64,000 bases of DNA from Panicum virgatum. Lineage: Eukaryota; Streptophyta; Magnoliopsida; Poales; Poaceae. The notes beneath the pieces are model-generated. The model searched no databases, was not told the DNA's origin, and saw nothing but the letters and a program-made list of their open reading frames with translations. This document shows positions 33,996 through 44,654 of this stretch, piece by piece. The stretch's first letter is position 1. Every line of letters starts with the position of its first letter. The DNA lies in NCBI RefSeq assembly GCF_016808335.1, contig NC_053144.1, forward strand, positions 70,541,400 to 70,605,399, in the 5' to 3' direction. The position numbers were made by a program, and so were the translations under genes.

Positions 33996-36110
33996 TCACT
34001 TCCAAGACTGAGCAGCAGCTCTTTTTCGCGCCAAGAACATGACGAGTCGCGGGAAGAAGGTCGTCTTCCTCTGCCTCGCATCCGCATCCGCATCCGCATC
34101 CGCCTCCGCCTCCGCCGTCGACCCCATCAACTCGGTCCTCGGCATGTACCCTCCTCTCGGGCTCAGTATGTGAGGATTCCCGCGCCCGTCGTCGAGCACG
34201 GAGATCTCCGCGAGCCCCTTCCCCGTGCGGGGCGACGACGAGCTCTCGCCATCGCCGCGCCGCTGCGGATCGTGCTCGGCATGCCACTGCCTCAGCTCCC
34301 GCTCCGCCGAAAGCTTGTCGAACTCCGCCTCCTCGGCCTCCAGCGTCGCCGCCTCCAGCGCTTGCCGCCTCTGCTCCGTCTGCCTCTCCTGCTTCGCCAG
34401 CTTCTCCAGGCTGCGCACCTCCGCGTCCTTGGCTTCCTTGATCAGCTTCACCGCCTCCATCACCCGCTTCCCGGCCTTCTCCTCCGTCTCCCGCGCTCGC
34501 CGGCTCAGCTCCTCGTACTCCTCCACCGCCAGCGTCACGCCCCCTGCTTCTTCGACGGCCTTGCTCTGCATCTGTTGTGACTTGTTCGATGGCTGCACTA
34601 GCGCGGCCGCCGTTGCCGTGGCCACCTCCTCCGACGTGGTGGCCGCGAGTATCTCCCGCTTCACCGCCTCCAGCCGCGCCTCCATGGAGGCGACGGAGGC
34701 CTTGGCCAAGTCGGCCTCTTCCCTGGCCTTTGCAACCTCCTCGCAAGCGGACCGGGCCTTGGCCTCGGCCTCCTCCGCTTCTCGCCGCGCCTCGCCTATC
34801 TCTATCTGTTGGGCGGCGTCCTTGTCCGCTGCCTTTGCTGCTGCCTCCGCCGCGGCGAGCTCGGAGGTCACCCGGCTCAGCTCGTCGTTGAGAGATAGGA
34901 TGGACGCTGACGAGAGCCCTTCCCTCCGCCGCAGCGCGGCGAGCTCCGCCTTCTCCTTGGCCAGTTCATCTCCCATCGCGGCGGCGGCGGCGCGCAGGCA
35001 CTTGGCCTCGTCCTTGGCTCTCTCCACGCTCGCCTTCACGTCCTGAAGCTCCTTGCTCATCTTCTCCAGCGCCGGCAGGGTGGGTTTATCATCATCGCCG
35101 CCGTGGCAAGCGAGCAGCTCGAGCTCGGCTTTTAGGCTCGCCAGCAGTTCTGAAGCCGCCTCCGCCTTCATCTCGACATCGCAGGCCGCCATCAGCTGAG
35201 CTCGTAGCCTCTTGGCCTCCTGCTGGGCATCCTCCAGCTCCATCTGCCACTGCGACTTGTCCTGCTCCAACGCCAGCGCGAGGCTCAGCCTCTTCTCCTC
35301 CGCCTCCACGAGAGCGGCGCGCGAAGACTCGAGCTCCGCTTTCAGCGCGATGAGCTCCGCGGCGAGGTGCTCGACGGCCTTGGCAGTCTCCCGCGACTCC
35401 GCGGAGGCCTCCCGCGCTCGCGCCACCACCGCGCCCGCCTCGGCAGCGGCGGCCGCGCACACCTTCTCCCGCGACTGGAGCTCCGCTCGCGCCGCCCGCA
35501 GGTCCGCCTTGGCGGCGGCTCTCTCGCTGGCGGCGCGCTGCGCCTCCCCGAGGCGGCGGTCGGCCAGGTCGGCTTCGTGCCGCGCTTGGGCCTCCTCGAT
35601 CTGCGCCTTCTTGAGGTTGAGCCTCAGCTTATCGGCCGCGCTGGTGGTGGTGTTGAGCTCCTGCAGCAGAGCTTGTGCCTCTGCCTCCATTGACCTCTCT
35701 CTCATGTGGTGCTCCGTGGCCGTCTCTTCCTGCACCTTGTCGGAGCAGTCATCATGGGCTTGCTTGCGTTTCTGTGTCATGAAATATGATCGTCATCATT
35801 ATCATCATCATCTGAAACTAAGTAGTAAGAGAGAAGATTGGAATTGCACAATGCATAGCATAGGTACCTCTCTCCAATCAAGGATGCCCCCGAATTTGGT
35901 GACGGCGCCTTTTACGGAATCGATGGGCGCGGCGGTGTCGACGTGCGACTTGGGATGGATAACCTCGATGGAGCCACTGGCGATCTCTGATTCTTGCGTC
36001 GTTTCATCTTGCTGTTGGTGCTCCTGGCCGTCTTGTTGAGAATGTTGGTGAGAGGTGGATGGAGGCGATGCGGGAGCGATGGAGGTCCCTTGAAGGTTAG
36101 CTTCCTCCAT
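33996..36110 (-). CDS. WEB-family coiled-coil protein (DUF827)
   Basis: Two coding exons, 36110-35868 and 35771-33996, join in phase to 672 residues. Exon 1 ends with the family N-terminal block HVDTAAPIDSVKGAVTKFGG and LDWRE. Exon 2 opens KRKQAHDD and is almost wholly Ala/Glu/Lys/Arg coiled coil to about residue 590, including AVEEYEELSRRARETEEKAGKRV, a typical DUF827 segment. The C-terminus is basic (FFPRLVMFLARKRAAAQSWK) after an Ala-Asp repeat. The family includes WEB1 and PMI2, which affect chloroplast photorelocation by controlling actin-based movement. A role for this member is inference only. The truncated gypsy element begins about 80 bp past the stop codon, probably within the 3' UTR. 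Confidence 0.88.
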
Positions 36111-37429
36111 CCAGCAGCCGCAGCCACAGCATAGGTGTATGATGTACAAGAAATGTCTGACGATGGAGCATCGTACCAGGAGGAGAGGAGAGGAGAGGAG
36201 AAGAATCATCAAATGATCAGCCGCCTTGCATTACTTGATTGATTGACTCGCCAAAAAATTAAAGGTATGAAAATCAGCAATCACCACCACAAATGCAAAC
36301 GCGATTGGTCCTTGCTCTCACAATTGCTACGGTACGGTACCTCCCCCCAGGCATGGCCCTTGTTGTCTTTCTTCAGATCGAAAATGATTCAGGCTCGTTC
36401 TTGCTTCCAAATTCAACAAGGCGAATGCAGCGGCAGAAAAAATAGGGGACGTGGAGGCAGGCAGCGAAAGGTAGGTACCTGGATGGTCCCTTGGATTCGT
36501 CCTCGTCTCCTTGCTCGGTTTCTCGCTGGAAGTCCGTCGATGAGATATTGGGCTGGCTGGGCACAACCAATCCTTTCTGCTTTGGTTGGCCGGCCGTTGA
36601 GAAGAGAGGACTGACTCTCCAGGGAGGGAGGGAGGGGGAAATGTGGTGGGGAGAGAAGCTCGGGGAGGGAGCTTGCCTTACCTTACCTTTTTTTTTTTGA
36701 AATCTTACTCTTTGTTTTTTGGAAGATTTGAAACCTTACCTTTATTTTAGAAAACCGAGGCTGTATTTCACATATAATAAGGGGGTAAAAGTTTACATGG
36801 CAACTCTTACACAAGCACCCTTGAACAAAAAGAAAACTACATTTTGGTCCATACAATGGTCTCCCAGTTGTCTAACTGTCGCCGGCGAATTGAGGAGTCC
36901 CTCAATGAGCAGCCACCGAACTAGAGGTAGGAGAAGATGCACGACAAGGTCGACGCCAACAGGAAGCACAAGCTGCAGAGGACCACCCTCCCAGCAAGAT
37001 TTAGCTCCGCGGACTGCAACTGACAGCGAGCACAATCTAGAACTAGAGAAGTAGCTACCTATCCTATATACACCCGCACGTGGATTCCTCGACCTAGCTC
37101 CATCTGTGACGCTACTCCGGCCGCCGAAGAAGGAGGGGTCTGGCGGAATCACCGCAGGGAGAGCTCTCCGCCTCTTTTTTTCCCCCTACAACCGTAGCTG
37201 AGGAAAAGAATGGAAGGACTAAAGCGCAATCGGCTCAACAGTTGCGGCTCGTGGATGAGACGGGTCCATCCTCCATGGCTTACCTGGGCCTCATCCATAG
37301 CCCACTGGAGGCCCAGAAGGCCACTGTTGCTGCGGACGCCGACGGGCGGAGCGGAGTCCACACCACACACTGTCCTGGCCGCGGCTCAGCCGCCGCTCGC
37401 CCGCCACCACCACCGCTCCGATAGGTAGG
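36111..37429. other. Divergent promoter region
   Basis: This is shared by the minus-strand WEB-family gene and the plus-strand eleven-exon gene. A GGAGA-repeat (about 36178-36202) sits in the probable WEB 5' UTR and a T10 run lies at 36688-36697. The open frame on the minus strand at 36793-37152 has no recognisable features and is not called. Confidence 0.5.
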
Positions 37430-39834
37430 ATGAGGCCACCGGTGAGCAGGGCGGCCTTCGCGTCCGTCCTCTTGGGCCGCCGCGCTTCTCCGGTCGCCGC
37501 CCGCTGCGCCTCCTCCTCGGTCGCCGCCGTTACTGCTGCCTACGGTGAGGCCAAAACCCAGGACAATCTTCGGTTTAGTATTCGGTACGAATCAATCAAT
37601 CCAATTCATTACCAAATGAGCTGTGTGCCTTGTGATGCCCTCTGTTTGGATTGTACCCATCTACTCCGTTAACTACAATCAACGGCCAGCCAACAAATCC
37701 ATTTCTTCCCTTAATGCCATTTGGGTTTCTAACAATTTTCCTGCTCAAATCCAGACCATGCATCCTTTGTTAAGGAAATTGCCGCAACCGATCCACCGGA
37801 GCATCTCGACTCTCTCTTGAACGTGCTTCAGGCACGAGGTACGACGCAAAATTGGCATTTTCTTGCTTTTTTCGTTGCTTCTCTCTTGTGCATATCTGCT
37901 GAATGGGAGCCCTATTTACTGGTCCGTGTTCGTTTTTCTGACATAGGGCAAATTTGCTAGAATTCGAGTTCCTGGTTGATTTTTGGCTGCAGCAATCGCA
38001 CTGTTCAAATCTAGCTGTTGGGACTTACCTAGGACCCTCTCGATCTTGACCACACAAATATATTTGACAGGTGAAAAGATTGTTTCTCCTGGAGCAAAAA
38101 CAGGCTTGATTCCGGTGGTTGTTCCTTTATCAGAAAGTCCAGCAGGTTCGGATGCCTTATGGTTTGAGCGAATTACTTGATCGCAAACATTTGTGATCTA
38201 GGTTTGACAAGTCTCTGGCTTTACCTGACATCATCTGTCAAAAATATAGGTAATTTAACATCCCTGCTTAGATGGCCAACTGCTCCAACTGGGTACATTG
38301 CCACTCCATGCGCTGCGAATTTTACATCCATTCTATACATCTTTGACAATGGCAATCTAATCAAATGCGTATGCATCCACTTGCCCTTCAGGATGGAGAT
38401 GCCTGTAGTGGAAGTTCGTAAGCATGGATTGTGGCTTTTGGCTAAGAATGTAAGTTTATATTGTTTCTTGTTACTAGTGTCTCGCCTTATTGTAAATGAA
38501 AAGTATGCGATAACTATCTGTTCACAGTTTTACTCAATATTTATCAGGTGAAACAATATATTCACAGAATACTTGTTGAGGCTGACATCAATGGTAATGC
38601 TGGTGACGATGTATGGGCTGCTGTGGGCGAAGCTGGTGAAAACCTTTACACTAAAGGTGACTTCAAAGGGTCACAACTGGCGGATCTTGATGTCTATTTG
38701 TTGAAGAAGGTTGAAAGATACACATTAATTCCAAATTACTGAGTTTCAAGGCAGCTTTTTGTACTGATGCTTTTTTTGTAGGTTGGACTTTTCCCCGATG
38801 TTATAGAGAGGAAAACATTACGCCATCTAGAGAAAGGAGATAATGTAAAACTCCTAGATCTTCTAAGAGATGCATCAGTCTTCTTTGGATACTAATTTTT
38901 AATATGCTTCAGTTTTTCCCTTCAGGTCTCAGCTCTTATCACTGGAGAATTCTACAGTAGAGATCAATTTCCTGGATTTGGAAGACCCTTTGTGTTCAAT
39001 GCAGAGATTTTAAAGAGGTATTACATAACATGAGCAGTTTAATTTCCTGATTTAATTACAAAATGCAAGAAAAAAATATTGGACACATGTAGAATTTGCT
39101 CTCAAACAAGTCTGAACTCTCTGACCTGAAAAAGTCAGTTATGCATTGCTGACTGTGGCCACTGCAGTGCCATATATTGTAATTGTGATAAATTTCCCAT
39201 GCACAAAGGCCTGAGAGGAATTTAATGTTATCCTCTATTCCTACTTTATCTAGTTGTTTTTTTGTTGTTGTTGTTAAGAGTCGGGCGGACATCTGAAGCC
39301 AAAGATTCAGCTCGTTCAGCTTTGAAGTCACCATGGTGGACACTAGGCTGCAGTTACGAAGTATGATTTCTCTGGCCTCTTCATGTTTTTGCCTATATGG
39401 CTATCACCCATCAAATATTTCCCTATCGTCTTAAGGTCACTCTTAGTGAAACTAAAGACTAACAGATATAACGTTTTCATGAAACAGGAGGCTGCTGAAT
39501 TAGCTGGGTGGGAGGATGAGCAGATCGAGTTTATAAGAGAGAAGATAACCGAGGAGGGAAAGCGTGAGGATCTGAAGAAAGGGAAAGCTCCAGAACAGGT
39601 CCCTAGTGACAGACTCTTCTTAACTTCTTCTGGTTATAATGGCCAATATTTTCTTGGCTGACGCCATCACCTTTGCTGCTTTCCTGCACCCAGGTGGTTC
39701 TTGACGAGGCAGCATTTCTAATGGACTTAGCATATGTGGATGGTAACTGGGATGATGTGGTGGACCGGATTGCTGAGTGTTACAGAGAAGCTGGGCTTGG
39801 TGACATTGCAAAATTCATTGCCTACAGGGAATAG
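37430..39834 (+). CDS. Conserved plant protein, possibly plastid-targeted (PAB/At4g34090-like)
   Basis: Eleven exons join in phase to 1026 bp (341 residues): 37430-37544, 37755-37838, 38071-38145, 38250-38292, 38392-38449, 38548-38709, 38782-38844, 38926-39017, 39279-39360, 39488-39598 and 39694-39834. The first 40 residues are Ala/Arg/Ser-rich with few acidic residues, like a chloroplast or mitochondrial transit peptide. Conserved-looking blocks follow: DHASFVKEIAATDPPEHL, GEKIVSPGAKTGLIPVVVPL, LLRWPTAPTGMEMPVVEV, ALITGEFYSRDQFPGFGRPF and FLMDLAYVDGNWDDVVDRI. From memory this pattern matches Arabidopsis At4g34090 (PROTEIN IN CHLOROPLAST ATPASE BIOGENESIS; once mislabelled cyclin delta-3); that identification is moderate. 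No catalytic motif is evident. Confidence 0.82.
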
Positions 39835-42787
39835 ATGTTAGATTCCCTATGCTTTGCAATTTTATTGAAGAAATTTTGGGTCGTTTTCGTACTCTTACTC
39901 CTTATTCATAAGAGAAAATGTTCCAACCTGTTGAATTTACAAGTAATACTCATCCATGAGAATGCCTGTGTCGTCATTTAATGATTGGCACCATAATAGA
40001 CATGTTTTCACATGTCCCTGTTTTGTCTAGCTTCCATCATAGTTTTGTTTTTGGCATTGTTTAGTTATTCAGGATTACCATGTATCATGTTGCAATTTTG
40101 CTAGAAGTATGCATCATTTATAAGGCTCCAATTTGCCGGAGTGCTAGGTTTAATATAATCACTAAAGAATATCGTTTCGGGGCTAATAACTAAAGAGTAG
40201 TAGTATTTTTTAGAAGCAGTTATTACGAGCAGCCAAAGATAGAATACAGTATGTTAGGACTTAGGAGTTAACGGAGTACGGACATCGGACACTCTAGGAG
40301 GAGGCAGCTCAATTTACAGATCAAAAATGAAGGAAAAAAAAGAGAAAGCATTGCCTTCTTTTTTATATCTTATTATTTATGGTACTTTTATCTGGGAAGT
40401 CTCTTTCTCTTTTGACAAATGTCGGAAACTTAAGATTGAGAATCGGTGGAATACCATCCAATCTGAAACTTTCTTAACTGATATTCAAAAAAAGATTCTA
40501 GAAGAATTCATAAATTTAGAACAACTTTTTCTCTTGGAGGAAATGATTCAACCAACCAACCTCCCAAGCAGGATTCAATTACTACGGAGACTCCCAGGCA
40601 GCCCAACAGGCAACAGTCAACACGGGGGGGCAAGGCATATGCTCCTTTGACACGAGAGAGAGGTAAGACAAGCTCGCTCACCGTCATGGCGGCCCTGTCC
40701 ACCTCTCCCGCCTTAGCAATTCTCCCTAAACCCTAGCATCTCATTCGAGCCGAATATTGATTATGTTATTTTTTAATATTAGTCTAATTTTTAAAGTTGT
40801 TAAATCTGTTATGTTAAAATATTAATTTATTTTAGATTATGGAGTCTTCCCCCACTCCCTCCCACAAAACCGCCGCGATGCCGCCTGCTGTAGTTTTCTT
40901 CCTCCTCGCAACTATGGGTGGGCATAATTAGTAGATGGCAAAAAAAGATCCGAAATAACTGAGACTGAAATCGGTATTTTCGATCCTACATTTGGTTCCC
41001 AAATCTATATCTATATCAGTTTTTTTTCTTTTCCAGACGGATCGGGCCGGGTGACCATCTACGGGGTAACACGCGGCAACAAGGGCGCGATTATTTAACG
41101 CTTCAGGCGATGGTTTCCGCATCCATCACCTGAAGGTACTCATGATTAATCCACCAACGCACCGTATTAACTGGCAAAACATCACTCGAAGCGTACAGTT
41201 TTATAAAAATATTATTTTGGGCTGGCTCATTAGGCTGGACTCTTGCCCATGTTGCCTGTTAAAATAGATGGGAATCTGTGCATGCATGCACAACTAGACA
41301 AAAGTGCTGACATCACCTACATGCATGCAAATCAAAAACTAAAAAAAAAACTATAACCATTAAACCAAGTATCCAGATTAAATTTGAATTTCACCATTTT
41401 CTTTCTTATGACAAGATCTTCAAAACAAGACCACATTTGCATATGTTTGCACGAATTTTTAAAAAATATATATTTAAAATACTAAATACTTAATTTTGGA
41501 AATTGAGAACAAATATTTTAAGAAAACGAACAAATTTTATTTTCTACGAACAAACAGTTAAACATAACAAACAAATAATAATGTACAACGAACAAAATAT
41601 TACACATCATGAACATTTACTTGTCTAGGATAAATAATGAAAAATAAATATCGCGAACAAATGTGTCAACGTCACGAAACAATTTAATCTACAAGGCGAA
41701 CAAATAATTTGGTGTTGCGAACAAATTAATTACTTGTAGATAAATAATTTTACATGAAGATAAGTACATCTACAATATAATCAAATATATATATAATAAC
41801 ATAGGAAAATTTCACATGTAAGCAATTATTTTTATAAGCATATATACGTGTGCTCAAAAAGTGAGCATATAAACGAAATAAATCATTTCACACACCATTT
41901 TATGAATCATACAAAGAAATAAATCTTCATGTGAAAAGAAATATATTTAGTAATAGCATTTTGGAACGGATCAATATGCTAAATCTGCATGTGAAAAGAA
42001 ATATACTAAGTAATGAAAAATATACTAACTTTTCTATTAAAAATAATATAAATATAAAAGTTAGTACTCACGGGACAAGTTAGGATATAAAGTAACTTAA
42101 AAAAGATAAAATATGATCTAGAAAATTCAACTTAAAATATAAGGAAGAAAACTGAAAATAAAAAGAAAAAAGCAAACCGAAGAAAAAATATGTTAAAAGA
42201 GAGAAAACAACACGGAAGAAAAAAATGAAAGAAAGAAAACATACGGTTATACGAAAAGGATAGAAAAATAGTACGAATGAGCACATCACTTTGATCCTTT
42301 AGCTCACACGGGAGATCAGGTTGGGGTGGAATGTACAACACGAGGTGAAAAGGTTTTCTGTGGCACGTATCTCGCGGATAGGAGTTTCGAGCCGAAATAA
42401 AAAAAAATTTGCACCGCCCGCCAATAGACCAATAGAGAATTTGTTAATGGACTGAATTCACACTACGACCCACATCGGAACTTCTTCAGGCGATGAATCA
42501 ATGATTTGCAGCGCGGGCGATGTACAGCCAGAGCACGGCAACAATCTGGCAAGTAGCTGGCGACAGAGCAGCAGTGCCTTCTCCTTTGACGGGCAACTAG
42601 ATTTGACCATTCGTCGCGTCGGGTCAAAAGAAATTACCGGATCGATTTTTTTTTTGGCCCGAGTCCAGCCCAACGTGTGGGCTCGATTTTTCATGTATAA
42701 TTTTCTAGTTTGGTAGATTTAGGTTGGATTTTTTTCGAGTTTTGGATTAAAAATTTTGATCTGATCCCAGCCCATGCATTTATTTAT
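39835..42787. other. Intergenic with plastid insertion and AT-rich repeats
   Basis: Apart from the cemA fragment (40327-40551) there is no recognised gene. From about 41340 to 42300 the sequence is extremely AT-rich, with many scattered variants of CGAACAAAT. A 35-bp segment (AAATCTTCATGTGAAAAGAA and on) recurs at 41921 and 41981. The origin is unclear and it could be decayed transposon interior. Confidence 0.55.
40327..40551 (+). pseudogene. cemA: Plastid-derived (NUPT) 5' fragment of cemA
   Basis: The translation from the ATG reads [44 protein letters not shown] and [11 protein letters not shown]. This is clearly the N-terminus of the grass chloroplast inner-envelope protein CemA (normally about 230 residues), with several substitutions. 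Similarity stops at about 40551 in the middle of the gene, and the following sequence is nuclear-like and GC-richer. The AT-rich, plastid-like base composition contrasts with that flank. It is interpreted as an old nuclear insertion of plastid DNA with no function. Confidence 0.85.
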
Positions 42788-43752
42788 GGGTTATTTTAAT
42801 TCGTACCATTACAATTTTTGAACTTTGGACAAACGTCATTACAATTAGCATATTTTGAAGCGTGCTATTACAATTCTTGGCTTCCCACAAAAATACTACT
42901 TAATACGTATGAAGATGACTTGAGCCTAGCTGCAGACATATATAAATACGTATCTCTCCTCTATCGTGATGTGCGGCCCCACTTGTTATATTCTTCTTCC
43001 TCCTCTTGCCATCTTCCATTGTTGAACTCAACAACATCCGTTGTCGTCGATGGTGAGCAGCAGCAGCACGTATGTGGCCGGGGAGCTCGTGGCCTGGGCG
43101 ATGGCGAGCTGCAGCTGCAGCGCGCGGCATGGGCGGTGGCGAGCAATAGCAGCAACACATGGCCGAGGAACTCGCTGAGGAGAAGCACGACCGACGTGCA
43201 GCACGTGGTCAGCGGAGCAGGCGACTGACGCACGGAGCTCGCGGCTTGGGCGGCGCTCGGAACACATGGGCACGCGGTCTATGCGGAACTTGTGACCTTG
43301 GTAGCGCGTGGAGCTCTCAGCCAGCGTGGAGCTCGTGGCATCGTCAATGGCGAGTACTTCGGCGTGCTGCTGTTGCCCTTGGCCACGTCGTTGGTGAGCT
43401 CGAGATTCCCGGCCGGCATGGAGCTCTCAACCGGCATGTTGCTGCTGCTGCTGCTCGGGCCACGTGCTGCTGCTGCTCGTGGATGGCGGTCGGTCGTGAA
43501 CGTGACTCAGCAAATGGAAAATGAGAAGAGGTTGAAGAAGATGGCAAGTGGGGCCCGCACGTCAGTAATAGAGGAAGGGGGCTGCAATGAAGTATACGTA
43601 TTTATATACGTCTGCAGTTGGGCTCAAATCATCTCCATACATATTAAGTGGTATTTTTGTGGGAAGCGAAGAATCGTAATGGCACACTTCAAAATACGCG
43701 AATTATAATGGTATTTCTTCAAAGTTTGCAATGGTATGAATCAAAATAAGCC
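42788..43752. mobile_element. MULE-like element with long terminal inverted repeats
   Basis: About 160 bp at the left (42788-42950: GGGTTATTTTAATTCGTACC and on) is repeated inverted at the right (43590-43752; its complement starts GGCTTATTTTGATTCATACC). Shared stretches include CTTCCCACAAAAATAC and CTGCAGAC. A degenerate 9-bp target duplication flanks it: TTTATTTAT at 42779-42787 and ATTATTTGT at 43753-43761, seven of nine identical. Long TIRs plus a 9-bp TSD indicate a Mutator-like element. The 640-bp interior is GC-rich, with recurrent GGAGCTCGTGGC and AGCAGCAG motifs. It has open frames but no transposase. Confidence 0.85.
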
Positions 43753-43899
43753 ATTATTTGTCGGGTTGGAGTCCGGCGGCAGCACCCTCTTCCCACGACT
43801 TGTCTGTTCTTTCTCTCGGCCTCGGTCTTCCTTCCCTAGCGGCGACGACAGGGCGAGTTGACGGGCGCTTCGCCGGCGACGAACATCCGACAGGGGTAT

Positions 43900-44511
43900 T
43901 GTAACGACCTAACGACCTACCCTGGGATAACGGCTAAGATCTACTCTGCACGTTGAGTAAATCACACCTGCTAAATAACTCTCTTGCGCTTTCGTCCTCG
44001 CTTCGCACAAAAGGTTGCAACCGGAGTTATTTAGCTTCCCGGGGCCTGGTATTTAAGCTGGTCTGGATTCATTTCTATTCTCAGTATGGGACTAAACTGC
44101 CGCCGTGCTACAGTAGCATGTCGCTACAGTAACCCGGCCCAACTGACATTTGGCCCGTTCTGTTACAATCATCCCCCCTTAGGACTCGACGTCCCCGTCG
44201 AGTACCAGACCAACCTAAATACCACCAGGATCTCCTCTCTTGGCCACGTCCCATACGTGTCCCATGTGCCACGTCCGTGCGTCCAGTGCCAACGGTCCCT
44301 GTGCAACGTCCGTGCCTCGCACGCGCCCGTCCACATGCCTTGGCATCTGCGACCACGCGCCCGTGCTCATGTTATTTAGCTTCCCGGGGCCTGGTATTTA
44401 AGCTGGTCTGGATTCATTTCTATTCTCAGTATGGACTAAACTGCCGCCGTGCTACAGTAGCATGTCGCTACAGTAACCCGGCCCAACTGGCATTTGGCCC
44501 GTTCTGTTACA
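43900..44511 (-). mobile_element. Internally deleted gypsy retrotransposon, 612 bp, TSD GGTAT
   Basis: A complete LTR (43900-44167; plus-strand ends TGTAACGACC and CTGTTACA) and a partial LTR copy (44371-44511, nearly identical over 141 bp to 44026-44167) flank a 203-bp internal remnant. Perfect 5-bp duplications GGTAT lie at 43895-43899 and 44512-44516. On the minus strand a purine tract (AAGGGGGGATGAT) immediately precedes the complete LTR. That makes 44167-43900 the 3' LTR, so the element runs minus. The 5' LTR lost its distal end together with nearly all of the interior. Confidence 0.88.
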
Positions 44512-44654
44512 GGTATGCCTGCCAATTCCCATCCTGCTGCGCGAAATCAAACACCCAAACCCCTAACATATGGTATTTGTATTCGGATCTCATCTGACCA
44601 TGATTTTACCTACTAGTAAATTCCATCTTTTTGCAACAGCTGCCACCCTGGGGA

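Noticed and set aside
34225..35046. Ser/Ala-rich plus-strand frame across the WEB-family gene
   Set aside because: It is the antisense shadow of an Ala/Glu/Arg-rich coiled coil and has no domain of its own.
42961..43524. Open frames in the MULE core
   Set aside because: They are low-complexity Ala/Ser/Arg frames on both strands with no recognisable protein. They are mentioned only as possible captured sequence.
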